Assembly (NCBI RefSeq): GCF_003987435.1 | Contig: NZ_PIQG01000005.1 | Location: 1 to 64,000 of the forward strand | Length of the DNA: 64,000 nt | Reading direction: 5' to 3' | DNA from: Pseudidiomarina taiwanensis | Lineage (GTDB): Bacteria; Pseudomonadota; Gammaproteobacteria; Enterobacterales; Alteromonadaceae | Shown here: positions 8,242-17,992 of the stretch, in pieces | Layout: each line of letters opens with the position of its first letter | Numbering within the stretch: position 1 is the stretch's first letter | Program-made: the position numbers and the translations under genes | The notes under the pieces: generated by a model | Database searches by the model: none | The model's input: only the letters and a program-made list of their open reading frames with translations | Told to the model about the DNA's origin: nothing

Positions 8242-8874
8242 ATGCAAACTGCACAGCCTGCGATCACTTTGGCCCTGACCGGTGCTTCCGGTGCTCCTTA
8301 TGGCATGCGGCTGCTGGAATGTTTATTAGCGCAGCAGCAACAAGTTCATTTACTGCTCTCGAGCGCTGCACGGGTGGTGTTGGCAACGGAGCTGAATTGG
8401 CAGTTACCGGCAAATCCCCAGGCTTGTGCAGAGCGCCTGCGCGAACACTATAACGTTAGCGCCGAGCAGCTTTTGGTGTATGGCAAGGAAGAATGGTTCT
8501 CGCCCGTTGCATCAGGGTCAGCCGCACCGCGCAAAATGGTGGTGTGTCCTTGCTCTACCGGAACGCTCTCGGCTATTGCTCAGGGCGCAAGTGATAACTT
8601 AATTGAGCGCGCTGCGGATGTGGTCATTAAAGAGCGAGGTGAACTTATTTTAGTTCCACGCGAGATGCCACTTTCGGCGATTCATCTTGAGAATATGCTC
8701 AAGCTTGCTCGACTCGGTGTCACCATTATGCCTGCTGCGCCAGGGTTTTATCAGCAGCCACAATCCATTCAAGACATAGTGGATTTTGTGGTTGCACGCA
8801 TTCTTGATCATCTCGGCCTCGAACAACAGCTGGTTCCGCGCTGGGGCTACACACAGGAGACGTCAGCAAAATGA
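8242..8874 (+). CDS. ubiX: flavin prenyltransferase UbiX
   Basis: UbiX makes the prenylated FMN cofactor used by the decarboxylase UbiD in ubiquinone synthesis. The 210-residue protein has the flavin-binding GASGAPYG (residues 14-21), the [20 protein letters not shown] stretch, and the [16 protein letters not shown] segment that binds prenyl phosphate. It lies one base after mpl and overlaps the next gene's start by 4 bases (ATGA). The gene for UbiD is not in the window. Confidence 0.96.
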   Translation: MQTAQPAITLALTGASGAPYGMRLLECLLAQQQQVHLLLSSAARVVLATELNWQLPANPQACAERLREHYNVSAEQLLVYGKEEWFSPVASGSAAPRKMVVCPCSTGTLSAIAQGASDNLIERAADVVIKERGELILVPREMPLSAIHLENMLKLARLGVTIMPAAPGFYQQPQSIQDIVDFVVARILDHLGLEQQLVPRWGYTQETSAK

Positions 8875-9794
8875 GTACTGCGTTAGCCATTAAAGGGTTA
8901 AAGAAAACATATAAAGGCGGCTTTGAAGCATTAAAAGGAATCGACCTTGAAGTGCAAGAAGGAGACTTTTTTGCCTTATTGGGTCCAAATGGTGCGGGCA
9001 AATCGACCACTATTGGGGTGATATCTTCATTAGTGAATAAAACCGCAGGCCAAGTCACTGTTTTTGGGTATGACCTAGATACCCAGTTGGTTGAGCTGAA
9101 AAAGCAAATCGGACTGGTCCCGCAAGAGTTTAATTTCAATCAATTTGAGACGGTTCGCCAAATCGTTGTTAACCAAGCAGGGTACTACGGTGTGCCGCGT
9201 GCGGTTGCGATGCAGCGCTCAGAGCACTATCTAAAGCAATTGGGGCTGTGGGATAAACGCAACAGTCCAGCGCGGATGCTCTCCGGTGGGATGAAGCGAC
9301 GGTTGATGATCGCGCGCGCATTGTTACACGAACCTAAGTTATTGATCCTCGATGAGCCAACAGCCGGAGTCGATATTGAGTTGCGGCGGAGTATGTGGGA
9401 TTACCTTGAGCAAATTAATAAACAGGGAATCACCATCATCCTGACGACGCATTACCTTGAAGAAGCGGAATCACTTTGTCGCAATATCGCCATTATCGAT
9501 CATGGCCGAATTATTGAAAATACCAGTATCAAGCGACTCTTAGCGACCCTTAATATGGAAACCTTCATTCTCGACCTTGATCCTGAGTCGGTGCTGGAGA
9601 AACAAGTCGAAATCAGTGGATTTCAGTGGCGCCAAATTGATGAGCATACGGTCGAGGTCGATGTTGAAAAGAGCCAAGGTTTGAACCGAGTATTTGAGCA
9701 ACTATCGAGCCAGCAGGTCCGAGTCTTATCGATGCGAAACAAAGCGAATCGTTTGGAAGAGCTATTCGTTAACTTAGTCGGAAAAGGAGCGTAA
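8871..9794 (+). CDS. yadG: ABC-2 type transporter ATP-binding protein (YadG-like)
   Basis: A 307-residue ATPase for an ABC-2 exporter. Walker A is GPNGAGKST (38-46), the signature is LSGGM (137-141), and Walker B is LLILDEP (157-163). The C-terminal 70 residues form the extra domain seen in YadG, NodI and DrrA-type ATPases. It overlaps ubiX by 4 bases and is 2 bases from its permease. In E. coli yadGH also lie next to the pan genes, which supports the assignment. The substrate is unknown. Confidence 0.92.
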   Translation: MSTALAIKGLKKTYKGGFEALKGIDLEVQEGDFFALLGPNGAGKSTTIGVISSLVNKTAGQVTVFGYDLDTQLVELKKQIGLVPQEFNFNQFETVRQIVVNQAGYYGVPRAVAMQRSEHYLKQLGLWDKRNSPARMLSGGMKRRLMIARALLHEPKLLILDEPTAGVDIELRRSMWDYLEQINKQGITIILTTHYLEEAESLCRNIAIIDHGRIIENTSIKRLLATLNMETFILDLDPESVLEKQVEISGFQWRQIDEHTVEVDVEKSQGLNRVFEQLSSQQVRVLSMRNKANRLEELFVNLVGKGA

Positions 9795-9796
9795 GC

Positions 9797-10573
9797 ATGA
9801 GCACGTCGTATAACTTTACCGCTCTAAAAACCATTTGGATTAAGGAATGTACGCGGTTCTTACGAATTTGGGTGCAAACGCTGGTTCCTCCGGCGATCAC
9901 TATGACGCTCTACTTTGTCATTTTTGGCAGCATTGTAGGGGAGCGCATTGGGGAAATGGGCGGTCGGCCGTATATGGAATTTATCGTGCCTGGGCTGATT
10001 ATGATGTCGATTATTACGAACTCATATTCGAACGTTGCCAGTTCCTTCTTTAGTGCCAAGTTTCAACGCAATATCGAAGAGATGTTGGTGGCGCCAGTTT
10101 CGACTTCAGTGATTATTGCGGGTTATATCGGAGGCGGCCTGGCCCGCGCGCTAATCGTTGCGGTAATCGTCACTGTTGTCTCGTTTTACTTTGTCGAATC
10201 AGTAACCATCCATCACGGCCTCATTTTAGTTCTGACCGTCATTTTGACGTCAACTTTGTTCTCGTTGGCTGGCTTGATCAATGCGGTGTTTGCGAAGACA
10301 TTTGATGATATCTCGATTGTGCCCACGTTCGTGCTGACCCCGCTGACTTATCTTGGTGGTGTGTTCTTTAGTATCAGCTTATTGCCGGGCATATGGGAAA
10401 CAATTGCTCAATTTAACCCAGTGCTCTATATGGTGAATGCGTTCCGCTATGGGTTCTTGGGAATTTCCGATGTGGATGTTGGTGTCGCCATGGGTGTCAT
10501 CGTGGTGTTTAACTTGGTGTTTTTCATCACCGCTTATCGACTATTACAAACAGGTCGAGGGATTCGTTCGTGA
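9797..10573 (+). CDS. yadH: ABC-2 type transporter permease (YadH-like)
   Basis: A 258-residue inner-membrane permease with six predicted helices (about 24-44, 60-82, 108-132, 139-163, 171-193, 228-248). The ABC-2 family signature region near residues 88-100 (FQRNIEEMLVAPVS) and the FNPVLYMVNAFRYG stretch are clear. It forms a half-transporter pair with the preceding ATPase, two per complex. Its stop overlaps the next gene's GTG start by 4 bases. Confidence 0.93.
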   Translation: MSTSYNFTALKTIWIKECTRFLRIWVQTLVPPAITMTLYFVIFGSIVGERIGEMGGRPYMEFIVPGLIMMSIITNSYSNVASSFFSAKFQRNIEEMLVAPVSTSVIIAGYIGGGLARALIVAVIVTVVSFYFVESVTIHHGLILVLTVILTSTLFSLAGLINAVFAKTFDDISIVPTFVLTPLTYLGGVFFSISLLPGIWETIAQFNPVLYMVNAFRYGFLGISDVDVGVAMGVIVVFNLVFFITAYRLLQTGRGIRS

Positions 10574-11271
10574 CGGAATCGAAGCCGGTTACGACCAACC
10601 AACACGGCAATCATGACGATCTTGTCAGTGTGGTCATGCGTCATTTACGCTCGCCGTTTCAAAAGCCGATACAAGCACATAATCGTGAGGCTTTTGAGCA
10701 GGTGCAAGAGGAAGTCAAACAGTGGCAGGGACCAGTTATTTTGGATTCTTGCTGCGGTGTTGGTGAGAGTACGGCTTGGCTGGCGCAAGAATATCCCGAT
10801 GCTTTAGTCATAGGGGTCGACAAGTCAGCGCATCGACTGAGTCGGCATGCCCATTATCAAACCGCGACCGCAGGTCAGCGTTATCTTTTGGTTCGTGCGG
10901 ATCTGCAAGATTTCTGGCGTTTAGCGCTGGAAGCGGACTGGCAGCTATATAAGCATTTTATTTTGTATCCTAACCCTTGGCCAAAAGCTGCACATTTTGG
11001 TCGTCGTTGGCATGGCAGTCCGGTTTGGCCGCATGTGCTGGCGTTAGGCGGTGAGTTAGTGATGCGTTCTAACTGGCCGATTTATTTAACCGAAGTGGCC
11101 AGTAGCTTGGTACTCGTTAACTGTGCTGCAACGATAGAACCCTTATTGCTGTTGCATGAGCCGATCACGCCATTTGAGCGCAAATATCAACGCAGCAAGC
11201 AGCAGCTGTGGCAATTACGTGCGCAGTTACCAGATGATGTTCGCTATTTGCCGGCAATCGAGGCAGAATAG
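10570..11271 (+). CDS. TrmB-like SAM-dependent methyltransferase
   Basis: A 233-residue Rossmann methyltransferase resembling TrmB, which makes 7-methylguanosine 46 in tRNA. The SAM motif is DSCCGVGEST (59-68), the acidic loop is GVDKS (82-86), and the TrmB-like PNPWPK motif is at 134-139. The segment after it (AAHFGRRWHG) departs from the KKRHNKRR pattern I recall for standard TrmB, so it may be a diverged paralog. The start is GTG at 10570, overlapping the yadH stop (GTGA). Whether a true trmB exists elsewhere cannot be seen here. Confidence 0.8.
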   Translation: MTESKPVTTNQHGNHDDLVSVVMRHLRSPFQKPIQAHNREAFEQVQEEVKQWQGPVILDSCCGVGESTAWLAQEYPDALVIGVDKSAHRLSRHAHYQTATAGQRYLLVRADLQDFWRLALEADWQLYKHFILYPNPWPKAAHFGRRWHGSPVWPHVLALGGELVMRSNWPIYLTEVASSLVLVNCAATIEPLLLLHEPITPFERKYQRSKQQLWQLRAQLPDDVRYLPAIEAE

Positions 11272-11303
11272 GCGGTCGTTATGTGCACTCGAGGAGAGAT
11301 TGT

Positions 11304-12959
11304 TTGAGCGAGCAAGTTTTTGCTGAGGTAAGTCAAGAAGCGCTACTGAAGATTTTTACCTTACCGGAAGCGCCGGATTCAACCTTAGGAAAAATTGAGA
11401 AACACCTATCCGAAAACCTCATGGGGTTTTTGGGTGAGCATATTGTTGCCCGCGAAAAACCTCTGCACGAAATCGAACAAAACTTTTGTAGTAGTGCGAT
11501 ACCAGAGCAACCGCGCTATGTTTCGGACCATACTGAATTTTTGCTCAACAACTTGGTGGCCCACTCAGTTCATACCTCGTCGCCACGTTTCATTGGGCAC
11601 ATGACCTCGGCGCTGCCGTATTTCTTATTACCCCTCGCTAAGCTTATGGTTGGGTTAAACCAAAACTTAGTGAAGATCGAAACCTCGAAGGCTTTTACTC
11701 CGCTCGAGCGGAATGTCTTGGGGATGCTTCATCACCTTGTTTATGGTCAAGATGAGAGTTTTTACAAGCGTTGGATGCACAGTGCGCAACACTCGCTTGG
11801 GGCGATGTGCTCCGGCGGCACCGTTGCCAACATCACCGCGCTATGGGTGGCGCGTAACTTAGCTTTACCCGCCAGCAAAGGCTTCAGCGGTGCGGCCAAT
11901 GAAGGTCTTGCTGCTGGGCTAGCACATTATGGCTATCAGCGTTTAACGATTATGGTCTCTGAGCGCGGTCATTATTCCTTGAGTAAGGCGGCGGATGTCC
12001 TTGGCATTGGTCGGCGCAATATTATTGCGATTCCCACGGATAGTCATAACCGTATTCGCACCGATAAGCTGCTTGAAGCTTGCACCGAAGTGGCTGAAAC
12101 AGGGGGTAAGGTGCTTGCGATTGTGGGCGTCGGAGGGGCAACGGAAACTGGTCACATTGATCCGCTTAATGAGCTTGCCGATATTGCCGAGCAAGTAGGT
12201 GCTCACTTCCATGTTGATGCTGCTTGGGGTGGTGCGACTTTGCTATCGAAAAAGTACCGTTCATTGCTAGCAGGCGTTGAGCGAGCTGACAGTGTAACGA
12301 TTGACGCGCATAAGCAAATGTATGTGCCAATGGGCGCGGGAATGGTGTTATTTAAAGATCCGAGTATGGTGCGGGCGATTGAACATCATGCCGAGTATGT
12401 TATCCGCCAAGGCTCTAAAGATCTGGGTGCCCACACAATGGAGGGCTCACGACCTGGAATGGCGATGCTGGTTTACTCAGCGTTGCATGTGATGGGGCGC
12501 AGTGGTTATGAGTTACTCATTGATCAAAGCATAGAAAAAGCGCAGCAATTTGCTGAGATGATTGCAGCGCAAGACGATTTTGAAGTGGTCACTGAGCCGG
12601 AACTGTGTATTTTAACCTATCGGTTTGTCCCAGCTCGTCTGAAAGCGGCCATTCAAGCTGCGAGCCCTGAACAGACGAAACGTTTAGTACCGCACCTTAA
12701 TGCACTCACGCGGTTCATTCAGAAGCGCCAACGCGAGACTGGGAATTCATTTGTATCGCGGACCAAAATCAAACCGGATCAGTACCACCGAGAGCCAACA
12801 GTGGTCTTCCGAGTGGTGCTCGCCAATCCTCTCACAACCCCTGAAATGCTCGCGGAAATTCTGCAAGAACAACGTGACATTGCCAATCAAGCCATGAGCC
12901 TGCGGGCGGCGCTATTTACTGAAATGCGTGAACTTGGGTTAGTTCACGCTGTAGGTTAA
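11304..12959 (+). CDS. panP: PLP-dependent aspartate 1-decarboxylase PanP
   Basis: PanP is a PLP-dependent enzyme that makes beta-alanine from aspartate for pantothenate, replacing the pyruvoyl enzyme PanD. The 551-residue protein is a group II decarboxylase: HVDAAWGG is at 303-310 and the Schiff-base lysine is Lys337 in DAHKQMYVPMG. A TTG start at 11304 is chosen because gaggagag (11291-11298) gives a 5-base spacing; a GTG at 11283 lacks one. It faces panC tail to tail, exactly where E. coli has panD. It could be mistaken for glutamate decarboxylase, but this context argues for PanP. Confidence 0.9.
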   Translation: MSEQVFAEVSQEALLKIFTLPEAPDSTLGKIEKHLSENLMGFLGEHIVAREKPLHEIEQNFCSSAIPEQPRYVSDHTEFLLNNLVAHSVHTSSPRFIGHMTSALPYFLLPLAKLMVGLNQNLVKIETSKAFTPLERNVLGMLHHLVYGQDESFYKRWMHSAQHSLGAMCSGGTVANITALWVARNLALPASKGFSGAANEGLAAGLAHYGYQRLTIMVSERGHYSLSKAADVLGIGRRNIIAIPTDSHNRIRTDKLLEACTEVAETGGKVLAIVGVGGATETGHIDPLNELADIAEQVGAHFHVDAAWGGATLLSKKYRSLLAGVERADSVTIDAHKQMYVPMGAGMVLFKDPSMVRAIEHHAEYVIRQGSKDLGAHTMEGSRPGMAMLVYSALHVMGRSGYELLIDQSIEKAQQFAEMIAAQDDFEVVTEPELCILTYRFVPARLKAAIQAASPEQTKRLVPHLNALTRFIQKRQRETGNSFVSRTKIKPDQYHREPTVVFRVVLANPLTTPEMLAEILQEQRDIANQAMSLRAALFTEMRELGLVHAVG

Positions 12960-12970
12960 GTGGCTAACGC

Positions 12971-13810
12971 TCACTTTCGTGTGAAGGCGAGATTATCAAT
13001 TAGACGGGTACTGCCAAGCCGAGCTGCTGCTAATATCACAAGTTCACTATCGCTGGCGCTGATGGGCGCTAAATCGAGTTGTCTGCGAACGCTTAAATAA
13101 TCAACCTCAAAGCCAGCTTGAGTGAGGGTCTTGGTTGCTGCGGCAAGCTCTGCATCAACTTCCTTGCCGGCACGGATGCGTTCTGCCAGTTGTTGTAATA
13201 CCTGATACAAACGTGGCGCAGTAGCGCGCTCGTTTGCGTTAAGGTAGCCGTTGCGCGAACTCAATGCCAAGCCATCATCTGCCCGTTGAGTAGGAACGCC
13301 AATGATGTCCACAGGCATGCTCAAATCAGCCACCATGAGTTTAATGACTTGTAATTGCTGATAGTCCTTCTGCCCAAAAACAGCCACGTCAGGCTGCACC
13401 ATATTGAACAGCTTGCAGACGACGGTCGCGACCCCAATAAAATGTCCCGGCCGACTCGCGCCACAGAGAATATCGGAGATATGCGGAACTTGAACTGTGG
13501 TTTGTTCGGTTAAGCCACGTGGATACATGTCGGCAACGGTCGGAGCAAAAACAGCAGCTACCCCGAGTTGTTCGAGCGCTGTGCAATCTTCTGCAAAAGT
13601 GCGCGGATAGGCGTCAAGGTCCTCGTTTTGACCAAATTGCATCGGATTAACGAAAATACTAACAACCACTTGGTCTGCGTGCTGCTGTGCAACCTTAACT
13701 AATTCGAGATGACCTTGATGGAGATTCCCCATGGTTGGCACAAAACCAATACGCGCAGTCTGTTGCTGCCGCCAAGCCCGAAATGAAGCAAGGTCTGTGA
13801 ATACTAACAT
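12971..13810 (-). CDS. panC: pantothenate synthetase
   Basis: Joins pantoate and beta-alanine with ATP to give pantothenate, the coenzyme A precursor. At 279 residues it is the usual size. It has the HQGH nucleotide-binding motif (residues 31-34) after VPTMGNL, the FVNPMQFG segment, the SSRNGYLN motif and the FGQKDYQQL stretch. panB lies 21 bases upstream in the same direction. The stop is 11 bases from the convergent panP stop, with no clear terminator. Confidence 0.97.
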   Translation of the reverse strand: MLVFTDLASFRAWRQQQTARIGFVPTMGNLHQGHLELVKVAQQHADQVVVSIFVNPMQFGQNEDLDAYPRTFAEDCTALEQLGVAAVFAPTVADMYPRGLTEQTTVQVPHISDILCGASRPGHFIGVATVVCKLFNMVQPDVAVFGQKDYQQLQVIKLMVADLSMPVDIIGVPTQRADDGLALSSRNGYLNANERATAPRLYQVLQQLAERIRAGKEVDAELAAATKTLTQAGFEVDYLSVRRQLDLAPISASDSELVILAAARLGSTRLIDNLAFTRK

Positions 13811-13831
13811 GGTTTCAGTGCGCCTCTTGGG

Positions 13832-14626
13832 TTACTTAAAAATATGCTCTGCAGCCGGGAAGGTTTGTTGCTTAACAGCCTTAATATAGGCTGTTACCGC
13901 CGCTTCGATCGAGTCGGCATCGTGCATAAAGTTTTTCACGAATTTGGGCAGGTAATCCGTGTTAAGGCCCAGCATATCGTGCATCACTAAGATTTGACCA
14001 TCGGTTTCTTTGCCGGCACCAATACCTATCACTGGAATATCGAGTTGCGCAGTAATTTGCGCGGCGAGTTCGACCGGTACGCACTCCAAGACTAATAACT
14101 GAGCGCCTGCTTGTTGCAGAGTTAGCGCGTGCTCTAAGGTGCGTTGCGCGGCACTTTGCTCACGCCCTTGTACTTTATAGCCACCGAGAACATTAACCGA
14201 CTGGGGCAGTAAACCTAAATGAGCGCAGACGGGAATACCGCGTTGGAAAAGCCCTTGAATCGTCTCAACAAGCCAGTCGCCGCCTTCGAGCTTGACCATA
14301 TTTGCACCTGCTTGCATCAGCTGTGCGGCATTTGCATAGGCTTGCTCTGGGGTTGCGTAGCTCATAAAGGGCATATCGGCGATCACAAACGCGTGTGGCG
14401 CACCATTGCGAACGCAGCGGGTGTGATAGGCAATATCGTCAGTTGTTACGGGAACAGTAGAAGAGGCGCCTTGGATGACATTGCCAAGTGAGTCGCCAAC
14501 CAGCATAAAGTCCATTCCACAGGCTGCAAAAAGCTTTGCGAAGGTCGCGTCATAAGCCGTTATAGAGGCTATTTTCTCACCATTTGCCTTGAGTTTATTT
14601 AAATGTGCGATAGTTGTCGCGACCAT
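13832..14626 (-). CDS. panB: 3-methyl-2-oxobutanoate hydroxymethyltransferase
   Basis: First step of the pantoate branch: it transfers a hydroxymethyl group from 5,10-methylene-THF to alpha-ketoisovalerate. The 264-residue protein has the metal-binding DSLGNV motif (residues 45-50), the ADMPFMSY stretch, the [10 protein letters not shown] segment and the [19 protein letters not shown]-terminal region. panC follows 21 bases later. folK is 54 bases upstream, so panBC may have its own promoter or share the pcnB-folK transcript. Confidence 0.97.
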   Translation of the reverse strand: MVATTIAHLNKLKANGEKIASITAYDATFAKLFAACGMDFMLVGDSLGNVIQGASSTVPVTTDDIAYHTRCVRNGAPHAFVIADMPFMSYATPEQAYANAAQLMQAGANMVKLEGGDWLVETIQGLFQRGIPVCAHLGLLPQSVNVLGGYKVQGREQSAAQRTLEHALTLQQAGAQLLVLECVPVELAAQITAQLDIPVIGIGAGKETDGQILVMHDMLGLNTDYLPKFVKNFMHDADSIEAAVTAYIKAVKQQTFPAAEHIFK

Positions 14627-14680
14627 AGCAGTACCTTATCTGTGAAAGGGCTTATTAAGCTAAAACATGGCTCGATTGTA

Positions 14681-15160
14681 TCAGTTAATTCGGACTAAAT
14701 CATGATGGGTCAGCTTGCTTTGATAGGCACTCAGTTGCTCTCCATCAGGTAAGCGAGCTGTAGGCCAAATTTCAAGCAGGGGCAGTAGCACAAAATCACG
14801 CTCGAGTAGGCCGGGATGAGGCACGCTCAAACGCTCTGTACTGATGGTATCGTGACCAAACAAAATCAGATCTAAATCCAAGGTGCGTTCGCCCCAACGG
14901 CGCCCCCGAATGCGCCCCGCTTGGTGCTCCAAATGTTGCAATAGGTCAAGCAAAGTATGGGCATCTAAGCTTGTTTCAGCGGTCGCAACAGCATTGATGT
15001 AATCGGGCTGATCAGCCGGACCCATCGGGCTGCTTCGATACCACGATGAACATTGCACTGAATCAATTTGAGGGTGCTCCGATAGACCTTGCAGAGCTTG
15101 CTGAAACTGCGCAATAGGATCGCCTAAATTGCCTCCAAGAGCGATGGCTACTTTGGTCAT
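14681..15160 (-). CDS. folK: 6-hydroxymethyl-7,8-dihydropterin pyrophosphokinase
   Basis: HPPK transfers pyrophosphate from ATP to the pterin, preparing it for dihydropteroate synthase in folate synthesis. The 159-residue protein begins ALGGNLGDP (residues 7-15), has SSWYRSSPMG (38-47), and the RWGERTLDLDLILFG motif (92-106) with the catalytic Asp pair. Its start overlaps the pcnB stop by 4 bases, the same pcnB-folK order as in E. coli. Confidence 0.97.
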   Translation of the reverse strand: MTKVAIALGGNLGDPIAQFQQALQGLSEHPQIDSVQCSSWYRSSPMGPADQPDYINAVATAETSLDAHTLLDLLQHLEHQAGRIRGRRWGERTLDLDLILFGHDTISTERLSVPHPGLLERDFVLLPLLEIWPTARLPDGEQLSAYQSKLTHHDLVRIN

Positions 15161-16530
15161 GTCGCCTTATTCCGCGAGCTTGCCGAACGCTTCCGCCCGC
15201 CGCGACGACCGCGCCGTTTTTTCGTCGCAGCAGCTGGTTGCGCTGGCGCAGTGCCAGTTTGCTGCTGTTGCGTCCAGAACTGCGCTAATTTGCTCAGCTC
15301 TGCCTGTTCTGCAGCCGGCGCTGTTTTACTACGTAGCAATAAGAAATCATAGCCAGCGCGGAAGCGTGGATGGCCGAGCAATTGCTCGACACGACGGCCT
15401 TTAGCGCGGGCCAGACGTTGCTGCAACTGCCAGATTTCGCGGGCAGGAATACTAAAGCGTTTCGGGATTGCGATCGTTTGCACTTGTTTGCCAATGACAT
15501 CTGCGGCGGCAATATTCATCGCGTCAACTGGCGGTAAGCCACTCTCCGCCATCAGCTGTTCCATCCGCGCTTGCAGTGGCCACCATAACAGCGCTGCATA
15601 AAGATATGCAGGGGTGATCCGCTGCTGATTACGAATTCTCTCATCAGTATCTTGAAAGGTTTGACGCACCATCTGGTAAGGTGCGGCATCGGTCAGTTTC
15701 AGATCATTTTTCAGGATCGGAAATAACTGCTGAAAGAGTTGATATTCACTCAGCATTTCAAAGTTTGCGACAGCTTTGCCAGCGGTAAATAGTTTTAACG
15801 ATTCCTCGAACAGTCGTGCTGCAGGAATATGTTGCAATAGCGGTGCGAGTTCACGAATCGGTTGCGCAACATCGTCGGCGAGCCGCATTCCAAGTTTGGT
15901 TGCAAAGCGGACCGCACGCAACATCCGTACCGGGTCTTCTCGGTAGCGCTGCTGTGGTTCACCAATCATGCGCAAGATACCTTGCTCAAGGTCAGCAACA
16001 CCGTTGGCAAAGTCATAGACCGCAAAGTCAGCAATATTGTAATACAGCGCATTACAGGTGAAGTCGCGGCGCTCCGCATCTTCTTCAATGGTGCCGTAAA
16101 CATTGTCACGGACCAGCATACCTTTGGCATCCGCTTTGGCAATCTTGTCGTTGCTTTGTTGCGCTTCGTCATGATGACCACGGAAGGTCGCTACTTCGAT
16201 GATTTCACGGCCAAAAACAATATGGGCCAGACGGAAGCGACGACCGACTAAGCGACAGTTACGGAATAATCCGCGCACTTGTTCGGGAGTGGCGTTGGTT
16301 GCAACATCAAAGTCTTTAGGTTCAATCCCAAGCATGAGATCACGAACACAGCCACCCACTAAGTAGGCTTCAAAACCGGCATCTTTGAGTCGATATAAAA
16401 CCTTAAGCGCAGTTTGCGGTATGGCTTTGCGAGTAATCGGGTGCTTTGCCCGCGGAATAATGATGGGCTTTGACAAAATGTTGTTCGGACGGTCACTGCC
16501 AGAAGGCTTGCTAAGCGCGCGTTTTGCCAT
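15157..16530 (-). CDS. pcnB: poly(A) polymerase I
   Basis: Adds 3' poly(A) tails that promote RNA decay. From the ATG at 16530 it has 457 residues. The class II nucleotidyltransferase head is clear: LVGGCVRDLMLG followed by PKDFDVATNA, then the RRDFTCNALYY and RRVRFATKLG-type motifs (here MLRAVRFATKLG). The C-terminus is a basic KKRRGRRGGRKR tail, as in proteobacterial PAP I. The start is uncertain: a TTG at 16566 is also in frame behind weak Shine-Dalgarno sequence, and E. coli pcnB is known for a non-AUG start. folK overlaps its stop. Confidence 0.94.
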   Translation of the reverse strand: MAKRALSKPSGSDRPNNILSKPIIIPRAKHPITRKAIPQTALKVLYRLKDAGFEAYLVGGCVRDLMLGIEPKDFDVATNATPEQVRGLFRNCRLVGRRFRLAHIVFGREIIEVATFRGHHDEAQQSNDKIAKADAKGMLVRDNVYGTIEEDAERRDFTCNALYYNIADFAVYDFANGVADLEQGILRMIGEPQQRYREDPVRMLRAVRFATKLGMRLADDVAQPIRELAPLLQHIPAARLFEESLKLFTAGKAVANFEMLSEYQLFQQLFPILKNDLKLTDAAPYQMVRQTFQDTDERIRNQQRITPAYLYAALLWWPLQARMEQLMAESGLPPVDAMNIAAADVIGKQVQTIAIPKRFSIPAREIWQLQQRLARAKGRRVEQLLGHPRFRAGYDFLLLRSKTAPAAEQAELSKLAQFWTQQQQTGTAPAQPAAATKKRRGRRGGRKRSASSRNKAT

Positions 16531-16592
16531 TGCTTTGAGCTGCTTGATAATAGTCAATTTCTCCAAGTTAAACTGCTGCTATTGTAGCCTGA

Positions 16593-17450
16593 CTAAGAGG
16601 TATTAGAAAGATACTTTAAACGCCAGGCATCAATTGCCAGAGCCAAGGTGGCTGGGACTGATTGCTGCGCACTAAATGTGAGCCCAAGAAACTGACAGGC
16701 ATCGTGTAATTGCGGCAGTACATGCTCTGCTTGTAGCGCTGGCGCATGATTTTGCTTACTCAATTTCTGTCCGCGTTCATCAAGTGCCAGCGGGATATGG
16801 GCAAAACGCGGAGGGGTGTGCCCGAGTAAACCATAGAGCTGCAATTGCCAACTGGTCGGTTCAAGTAAGTCAGCACCTCGAACTACATCAGTGATACCTT
16901 GTTGAATATCATCGACAACAACACTGAGCTGATATGTGAACAAGCCATCGCGGCGACGCAGCACGAAGTCTTCACGCGCACTTTCAGGAGCAATATCAAC
17001 CCGGCCCAAAATTCGGTCATTAAAATGATAGATGGGGGCACGGTTACATAGCCTTATGGCATGACCGCTGCTGGGGCTTTGATCGAGTTGCCGCTGGCGG
17101 CAGTGCCCATCATAGTGTGGACCACGCGCTTTAATTTGGCGTCGGGTGCAGTCGCAGGCATAGGTATGCTGGTGCTGTTGGAGCTCGGTGAGGGCCTGTT
17201 GATACGCAGCTTTATGCTCAGTTTGGATACGAATGTCACCGTCCCAGCATAATCCGTGCTGTTGCAGTTGCGCTAAGATAAGGTCTTGGGCGCCGGGTTG
17301 ACTGCGCGGCTCGTCAATGTCATCGATCCTTACTAGCCACTGACCGTGGTGTGCTTTAGCATCGAGATAGCTCGCGAGCGCTGCAACGAGCGAACCAAAA
17401 TGGAGAGGCCCCGACGGAGTCGGGGCAAATCGACCAACATAGGCTGCCAT
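16593..17450 (-). CDS. gluQ: glutamyl-Q tRNA(Asp) synthetase
   Basis: A GluRS paralog without an anticodon-binding domain, which attaches glutamate to queuosine in tRNA(Asp). The 285-residue protein has the HIGH-like PSGPLHFGSL (12-21), the zinc ligands Cys99, Cys101, Tyr113 and Cys117, in the same spacing as E. coli GluQ (101, 103, 115, 119), and KLSKQ in place of KMSKS. It begins one base after dksA. The dksA-gluQ operon is conserved across gammaproteobacteria. Confidence 0.96.
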   Translation of the reverse strand: MAAYVGRFAPTPSGPLHFGSLVAALASYLDAKAHHGQWLVRIDDIDEPRSQPGAQDLILAQLQQHGLCWDGDIRIQTEHKAAYQQALTELQQHQHTYACDCTRRQIKARGPHYDGHCRQRQLDQSPSSGHAIRLCNRAPIYHFNDRILGRVDIAPESAREDFVLRRRDGLFTYQLSVVVDDIQQGITDVVRGADLLEPTSWQLQLYGLLGHTPPRFAHIPLALDERGQKLSKQNHAPALQAEHVLPQLHDACQFLGLTFSAQQSVPATLALAIDAWRLKYLSNTS

Positions 17451-17451
17451 C

Positions 17452-17904
17452 TTAGGCGCCGTTGATTTGCTTCTCTTTTATCTCTGCTAGAGTTTTACAG
17501 TCAACGCAGAGATCTGCGGTTGGCCGCGCCTCGAGGCGACGGATACCGATTTCGATGCCACAGGTATCGCAGAAGCCAAAATCATCAGCCTCAATTTTCT
17601 GTAGCGTCTTCTCAATTTTCTTGATCAGCTTACGCTCACGGTCACGCGTCCGTAATTCCAGACTAAACTCTTCTTCTTGCGCGGCACGGTCAACTGGATC
17701 AGGAAAATTTGCTGCTTCGTCTTTCATGTGATGAACAGTACGATCAACTTCTTCCCTGAGCTGATTGCGCCACGCTTCAAGAATCTTCTTAAAGTGAGCG
17801 CGTTGGTTCTCATTCATATACTCTTCGCCGGCTTTCTCTTGATACGGCTCGAGACCGGCAAGTGCCAGAATGCCATGGGTCTTCTTCGGCGTTCCTTGAG
17901 GCAT
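17452..17904 (-). CDS. dksA: RNA polymerase-binding transcription factor DksA
   Basis: DksA binds the secondary channel of RNA polymerase and works with ppGpp at rRNA and amino-acid promoters. The 150-residue protein matches E. coli DksA along its length: coiled-coil tip DPVDRA with Asp69, Asp72 and Ala74, and a four-cysteine zinc finger (Cys112, Cys115, Cys133, Cys136). A strong aaggag ribosome binding site precedes the ATG. gluQ follows after one base. Confidence 0.98.
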   Translation of the reverse strand: MPQGTPKKTHGILALAGLEPYQEKAGEEYMNENQRAHFKKILEAWRNQLREEVDRTVHHMKDEAANFPDPVDRAAQEEEFSLELRTRDRERKLIKKIEKTLQKIEADDFGFCDTCGIEIGIRRLEARPTADLCVDCKTLAEIKEKQINGA

Positions 17905-17945
17905 TTTGGTTCTCCTTAATGAGACATGATTAAAAAAGGGGGCTA

Positions 17946-17974
17946 CATATACCAGAATCAGAAAAACTGCGCAA
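17946..17974 (-). promoter_or_regulatory. sigma-70 promoter of dksA
   Basis: On the minus strand TTGCGC (17969-17974), a 17-base spacer and TATATG (17946-17951) preceded by TGG form an extended -10 promoter. The start region is C-rich (gtagccccc), a GC-rich discriminator of the type sensitive to ppGpp and DksA, so feedback control is possible. Confidence 0.5.
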
Positions 17975-17992
17975 TTTTTAATTCATCAATTT

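Noticed and set aside
12960-13000. Terminator between panP and panC
   Set aside because: The only hairpin (aagtg/cactt) is weak and lacks a T run on either strand.
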